A stretch of 29,477 nt of DNA from an uncultured Marvinbryantia sp. (GTDB lineage: Bacteria > Bacillota > Clostridia > Lachnospirales > Lachnospiraceae): NCBI GenBank assembly GCA_934373455.1, contig CAKRON010000022.1:1-29477 (forward strand). The letters are read 5' to 3'. The position numbers were made by a program, and so were the translations under genes. The notes beneath the pieces are model-generated. The model was not told the DNA's origin. It saw nothing but the letters and a program-made list of their open reading frames with translations, and ran no database searches. Position 1 is the stretch's first letter, and the number at the start of each line of letters is the position of its first letter. This document shows positions 26,804 to 29,477 of the stretch, piece by piece.

Positions 26804-27328
26804 TTATGCCTTTACGGACAACGGATAATCCATCTCATGCCAGGCCTCACCGCCCCAGCTGGAATTCGCCATTCCCAGATCCCGGAACCCAAACTTTAAA
26901 TACATCTCTACTCTGCTGTCCAGACACGTCAGAATCAATCGCTTTCTTCCTTTTTTCTGTTCCCTTTCTACGTACTGCCTGACAATTTCACGTGCCAGAC
27001 CCTGCCCGCGATACTCAGGTCTTACATCCAGTCCCAGCAACATGATATTCTCACCTTCCGGATCATACAGACTGGTATCTGTAAAAAATTCATCGCGGAA
27101 AATGGTTTCTTTTGTAGACAATCCATTTAAAAAACCTGCAATCCTCCCGTTTTCTGTATCTTCCACCACCAGAAAAAGTTCCGGTGCTGCCTGTACTCTT
27201 TTTGTCATCATCTCAGGCGTACATGCTTCACTTGGTGGAAAACAGATCTGCTCAATTTCGCTTACCTCACTGGCCTCATCCTGACGAATATTCCGAAATA
27301 TCATATGTTTCATTTCCAGTTTTTTCAT
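26804..27328 (-). CDS. GNAT-family N-acetyltransferase
   Basis: A 174-residue acetyltransferase. The acetyl-CoA binding motif A is visible as LGLDVRPEYRGQGLAREIV (about 115-133), followed by LILTCLDSRVEMYLKFGF. The region EIEQICFPPSEACTPEMM resembles arylalkylamine-type GNATs, but the acceptor is not predictable. It starts 20 bases after the flavodoxin-like gene and precedes the DUF1538 gene by 92 bases. No terminator is seen in that gap, so read-through into the transporter genes is likely. Confidence 0.87.
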   Translation of the reverse strand: MKKLEMKHMIFRNIRQDEASEVSEIEQICFPPSEACTPEMMTKRVQAAPELFLVVEDTENGRIAGFLNGLSTKETIFRDEFFTDTSLYDPEGENIMLLGLDVRPEYRGQGLAREIVRQYVEREQKKGRKRLILTCLDSRVEMYLKFGFRDLGMANSSWGGEAWHEMDYPLSVKA

Positions 27329-27348
27329 CTACAGTTTCCCCTTCCCTC

Positions 27349-27846
27349 TTACAACATTTTTCGAAGCTGCTCCAGATCGTTCGCATCAGGATGTGATAAC
27401 GCTTTATCAAAATTTTCAATTAATGCATCCAGATTTGGCATATGATTTGGCTGCTCTTTCATCTTTACATAGCGCTCTCTCACAGCAGCCGGCATTTTTC
27501 CCTGACACATATAGGTTCCGACAACCGTGTTACTTTCATCCACACACTGCTTAATATTATTTAATACGGTCTGAAAATATTCTTCGCTTCCGCCAAATCC
27601 AGCTGTTCCAAACAGAAATATCTTTTTATTTCTTAAGCTTTGCAATAATTTCAGAGTATCTTGATCGGCACTTCCCTTGTCCGTCCAAAAACCGATATAT
27701 AACATTTCTGAAACCGGCTCTTCATTTTCACTTGCCCCAAAATAATCACAATCTTCTTTTGGCAGCGCCTTACGAATCACATCTGCTAATTCTTTTGTAT
27801 TTCCTGTTTTACTGTTAAATATAATGGAATATCTTTCTTTACTCAT
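27349..27846 (-). CDS. Flavodoxin-like protein (Flavodoxin_3 type)
   Basis: A 165-residue flavodoxin-like protein. It starts MSKERYSIIFNSKTGNTKEL; the SKTGNT loop (12-17) binds the FMN phosphate. LYIGFWTDKGSADQDT and FLFGTAGFGGSEEYFQ are the other flavin-contact loops. A longer frame to 27954 is rejected, because the GAGAG SD and the family start fit this ATG. BilS, which works with the bilirubin reductase BilR, belongs to this family, but no bilR is in view, so the role stays open. It heads the minus operon; a promoter with an extended -10 lies at 27906-27914. Confidence 0.83.
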   Translation of the reverse strand: MSKERYSIIFNSKTGNTKELADVIRKALPKEDCDYFGASENEEPVSEMLYIGFWTDKGSADQDTLKLLQSLRNKKIFLFGTAGFGGSEEYFQTVLNNIKQCVDESNTVVGTYMCQGKMPAAVRERYVKMKEQPNHMPNLDALIENFDKALSHPDANDLEQLRKML

Positions 27847-27905
27847 AACGGTCTCTCTTTCTATTTGCTGCTCCACCTGGAAAAGTATGAGCCATCTGAT
27901 ATCAT

Positions 27906-27914
27906 AGTATAGCA
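27906..27914 (-). promoter_or_regulatory. Extended -10 promoter of the flavodoxin-led operon
   Basis: TATACT at 27906-27911 preceded by TGc on the minus strand. No convincing -35 is present. Confidence 0.45.
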
Positions 27915-27993
27915 CATTTTTCTTCTTCGTGCGCTTTTTGCCTATAAATTTCAAAAATCACTTATCCTTGACGGAACACACATATCAAGATAC

Positions 27994-28368
27994 TTGGTTA
28001 TTTGTTTTATTGGCGGGATTGTATGCATTATCATATTCCGTGGGAGTCTTGTGTTTACTGCTCATTTGAAGCAGCCGGAAACACTGTTTGCCACCTGGCT
28101 AAGTGTGAAGACAGCAGGTCTTCCATTTGTGTTTCATCAAAATGGCATCGTAGCAGCTCAATTGACCGTAAATCTGCCCTTTGCGATTAAACTGACCGTC
28201 ATGGCTTTTCAAGAAGTAGACCACAAACTGGAATCTGTGGCTGGTCAGATTGACGGTGCATTGGCAAGTGCATTCTTATTATTGCTGCTTGCAGCCTTAT
28301 CGTTATTCATTTCCCATCTTGTGACAAGAAATGATTGGAGAAAACAGTGTTATGGACGAAATCATTGA
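27994..28368 (+). pseudogene. Internally deleted ABC permease remnant, molybdate/sulfate type
   Basis: A frame of up to 124 residues opening with a TTG that lacks an obvious SD. It contains a membrane segment, then QPETLFATWLSVKTA (like the start of the ModB permease domain), then NGIVAAQLTVNLPFAIKLTV and the EAA-loop-like MAFQEVDHKLESVA, then a last hydrophobic segment and the end. True relatives are about 220-260 residues, so segments after KTA and after ESVA seem to be missing in frame. Its 3' end overlaps the start of an ABC ATPase remnant. The assignment is from pattern only. Confidence 0.6.
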
Positions 28369-28477
28369 CGTAAATTCCAAAAGTCAATTATTGATGGTTC
28401 AAAATTTAAATTTAACACGAGGATCTTTTCATCTGCAAGATGTATCCTTTTCTGTGTATTCCAATGAATTTCTGTAA
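28352..28477 (+). pseudogene. Truncated N-terminus of an ABC transporter ATPase
   Basis: A 41-residue frame, not an intact gene: MDEIIDVNSKSQLLMVQNLN continuing to LTRGSFHLQDVSFSVYSNEFL, then a stop. This is the usual first strand pair of an ABC ATPase, which should go on with the Walker A motif. It overlaps the permease remnant by 17 bases, as in a real permease-ATPase operon. The break falls where the sequence becomes a mobA gene on the opposite strand. Confidence 0.75.
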
Positions 28478-28625
28478 ATACCACACCCGACTTGCTTGTA
28501 TGGTCATGTATCTTATTGTAATAACCGTCATAAATCCTCTGCCCGGAAATATAGGCTGCGGAAGCAACCACCATCTGCCCTTTCCCTCTGGATACATGTC
28601 TTACTGAAAAATGATACAATGCCAT
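28362..28625 (-). pseudogene. mobA: MobA/MobL-type relaxase, N-terminal fragment
   Basis: The first part, MALYHFSVRHVSRGKGQMVV then ASAAYISGQRIYDGYYNKIH and GVVFTEI, is the typical start of MobA/MobL relaxases that nick oriT of mobilisable elements. After about residue 52 the frame reads the antisense of the ABC ATPase remnant, so the real homology ends at about 28467-28477. The relaxase catalytic His motif and the rest are missing. A GGGAG SD is present, and the DUF3847-like gene lies just upstream, as in intact elements. Confidence 0.8.
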
Positions 28626-28669
28626 TAACTGTCATCTCCCTTCTCTGTTTTTTTAACCGCTTCTGCAAT

Positions 28670-29007
28670 CTATTGTCGGTCTTTTTGTGACGCAGAGATA
28701 TAAGTCTGCCGCACGATACTCTTGTTGTAACTGCTGTTCTGCAGCTGGTTCATTATATTCTGAACCTCTTCCTGCTCCAGATCTCTGGACAACGGAAACG
28801 CTTTCTCAAACTCTGCCCCTTTGACAATCAGCCGGTGGGAGCGTTCCCTGCGTTCCACTAACTTTTTTCTCTGCTCCAGAAGGTTTTTGTTGTGGATTGC
28901 AACCTCCAGTTCCTGGCAACCTCCAGTTCCTGTCTGCTCTTTTCCATATTTGCCTTCAATTCTTCCAGTGACATGGATTCATATTTCGGATTTTTTGCTC
29001 TGCTCAC
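28670..29007 (-). pseudogene. DUF3847-like mobilisation accessory gene, broken by a 17-bp duplication
   Basis: Small genes of this kind precede mobA in Lachnospiraceae mobilisable elements. The GTG at 29007 has an AAGGAG SD nine bases upstream and gives MSRAKNPKYESMSLEELKAN and so on. After KSRQELEVA the frame is lost and soon stops at 28858. The second frame carries QELEVAIHNKNLLEQRKKLV and continues ERRERSHRLIVKGAEFEKAF to the end at 28670. The two parts join perfectly if one copy of a tandem 17-base repeat is removed. The family name is from memory of similar proteins. Confidence 0.8.
28899..28932. repeat. Exact 17-bp tandem duplication
   Basis: GCAACCTCCAGTTCCTG occurs twice in a row (28899-28915 and 28916-28932). 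As 17 is not a multiple of three, it shifts the frame of the DUF3847-like gene. Confidence 0.97.
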
Positions 29008-29078
29008 TTTGTCGTTCTCCTTCATTTTTCTGTAAATAAAAAGAACCGGCTGATTCATGAATGCCGATTCCTGGGTAT

Positions 29079-29125
29079 AAAAAAACTGAGGTCGTTGTCC
29101 TATGATTAGGAAATGCTGACCTCAG
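29079..29125 (-). terminator. Rho-independent terminator of the last small gene
   Basis: CTGAGGTC (29086-29093) pairs with GACCTCAG (29118-29125), with an inner TCCTA/TAGGA pairing. On the minus strand seven T follow directly. The plus strand has CGTTTTT. It separates the 29200-29442 gene from the mobilisation remnant. Confidence 0.88.
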
Positions 29126-29199
29126 CGTTTTTGAAATATTTAGTTGTCACAATGATATAATAGTGGAAGTTTTTAACACCATCTGGATATGCATTCATC

Positions 29200-29442
29200 T
29201 CAAATCTGATATCCGGATTTCTTTAACTCTTCCCTATACAATTCAGCTATATATGCCGGACCATTGCACCACAGTTTTGTTTTCTCATCATACAGTGCTT
29301 TTCCTGTCTTCGAACATAGAAAATCTGTCAATATCTCTTTTCTGTCCTTTCCCGTTTCTTCTGCAATCTCATCTGTCACCATAGTGATAAGAAGGTCTAT
29401 TGTATAATTCATTTTTTCCTTTGGAATTGTTACTTCAGCCAT
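29200..29442 (-). CDS. Small protein of unknown function
   Basis: An 80-residue acidic, soluble protein starting MAEVTIPKEKMNYTIDLLIT, with the C-terminal stretch SKTGKALYDEKTKLWCNGPA and then YIAELYREELKK. There are no membrane segments. I recall small proteins of this kind in Lachnospiraceae near toxin-antitoxin or accessory genes, but cannot name a family. The AAGGTGAG SD places the ATG well. It is followed by a strong terminator; its upstream neighbour is outside the window. Confidence 0.6.
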   Translation of the reverse strand: MAEVTIPKEKMNYTIDLLITMVTDEIAEETGKDRKEILTDFLCSKTGKALYDEKTKLWCNGPAYIAELYREELKKSGYQI

Positions 29443-29477
29443 ATCTTCTCACCTTTCACAAATTTCAGACACTTAAT

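Noticed and set aside
29131..29161. Plus-strand promoter-like TTGAAA and TATAAT
   Set aside because: The spacer is 19 bases and no gene follows on this strand.

Overview
The window reads as chromosomal DNA of a low-GC Gram-positive anaerobe of the class Clostridia, most probably a Lachnospiraceae (Blautia/Dorea/Mediterraneibacter-like) gut bacterium. The reasons are the S10-spc ribosomal protein order with a zinc-type S14, the strong GG-rich Shine-Dalgarno (SD) sites, the DUF1538/PII pair, a BmrCD-type ABC exporter and a MobA/DUF3847 mobile-element remnant. Placement below family level is an inference.

Region 1 (1-8301, minus strand): the S10-spc ribosomal protein operon, read right to left as rpsJ, rplC, rplD, rplW, rplB, rpsS, rplV, rpsC, rplP, rpmC, rpsQ, rplN, rplX, rplE, rpsZ, rpsH, rplF and the start of rplR, which is cut by the window edge. 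It starts from a near-consensus promoter with an A-tract upstream element. A structured leader of about 235 nt precedes rpsJ, and the rpsJ-rplC and rplB-rplW gaps can also form hairpins.

Region 2 (8351-14104): an rRNA-methyltransferase-like gene (plus); a two-gene minus operon coding a cytoplasmic ParB-like/BMP fusion and a metallophosphoesterase; a divergent plus operon of a PfkB sugar kinase and an orphan HicB-like protein; and a peptidase S51 family gene (minus).

Region 3 (14105-14760): about 650 bases without a normal gene. On the minus strand there is a very good promoter just after sbcC, then degenerate repeats that each hold an SD and, in most copies, a tiny ATG-X-stop reading frame, then a seven-residue frame inside a palindrome, then a terminator-like hairpin. 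This looks like an undescribed small transcript and is the main novelty candidate.

Region 4 (14761-22898, minus): sbcC and sbcD (DNA end-processing nuclease), then a heterodimeric ABC exporter pair with one degenerate ATP site. Its promoter carries a 25-bp palindrome typical of a MarR/TetR operator, but no regulator gene is nearby.

Region 5 (22923-27911, minus): a probable co-transcribed group: flavodoxin-like protein, GNAT acetyltransferase, DUF1538 membrane protein, double-domain PII-like regulator, larE (broken by a frameshift) and a DUF457 membrane protein.

Region 6 (27962-29477): a decayed junction. Remains of a molybdate/sulfate-type ABC permease and the first 40 residues of its ATPase (plus) run directly into a truncated mobA relaxase gene (minus), sharing a short microhomology. 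Upstream of mobA lies a DUF3847-like gene broken by an exact 17-bp tandem duplication. A small unrecognised gene with its own terminator closes the window.
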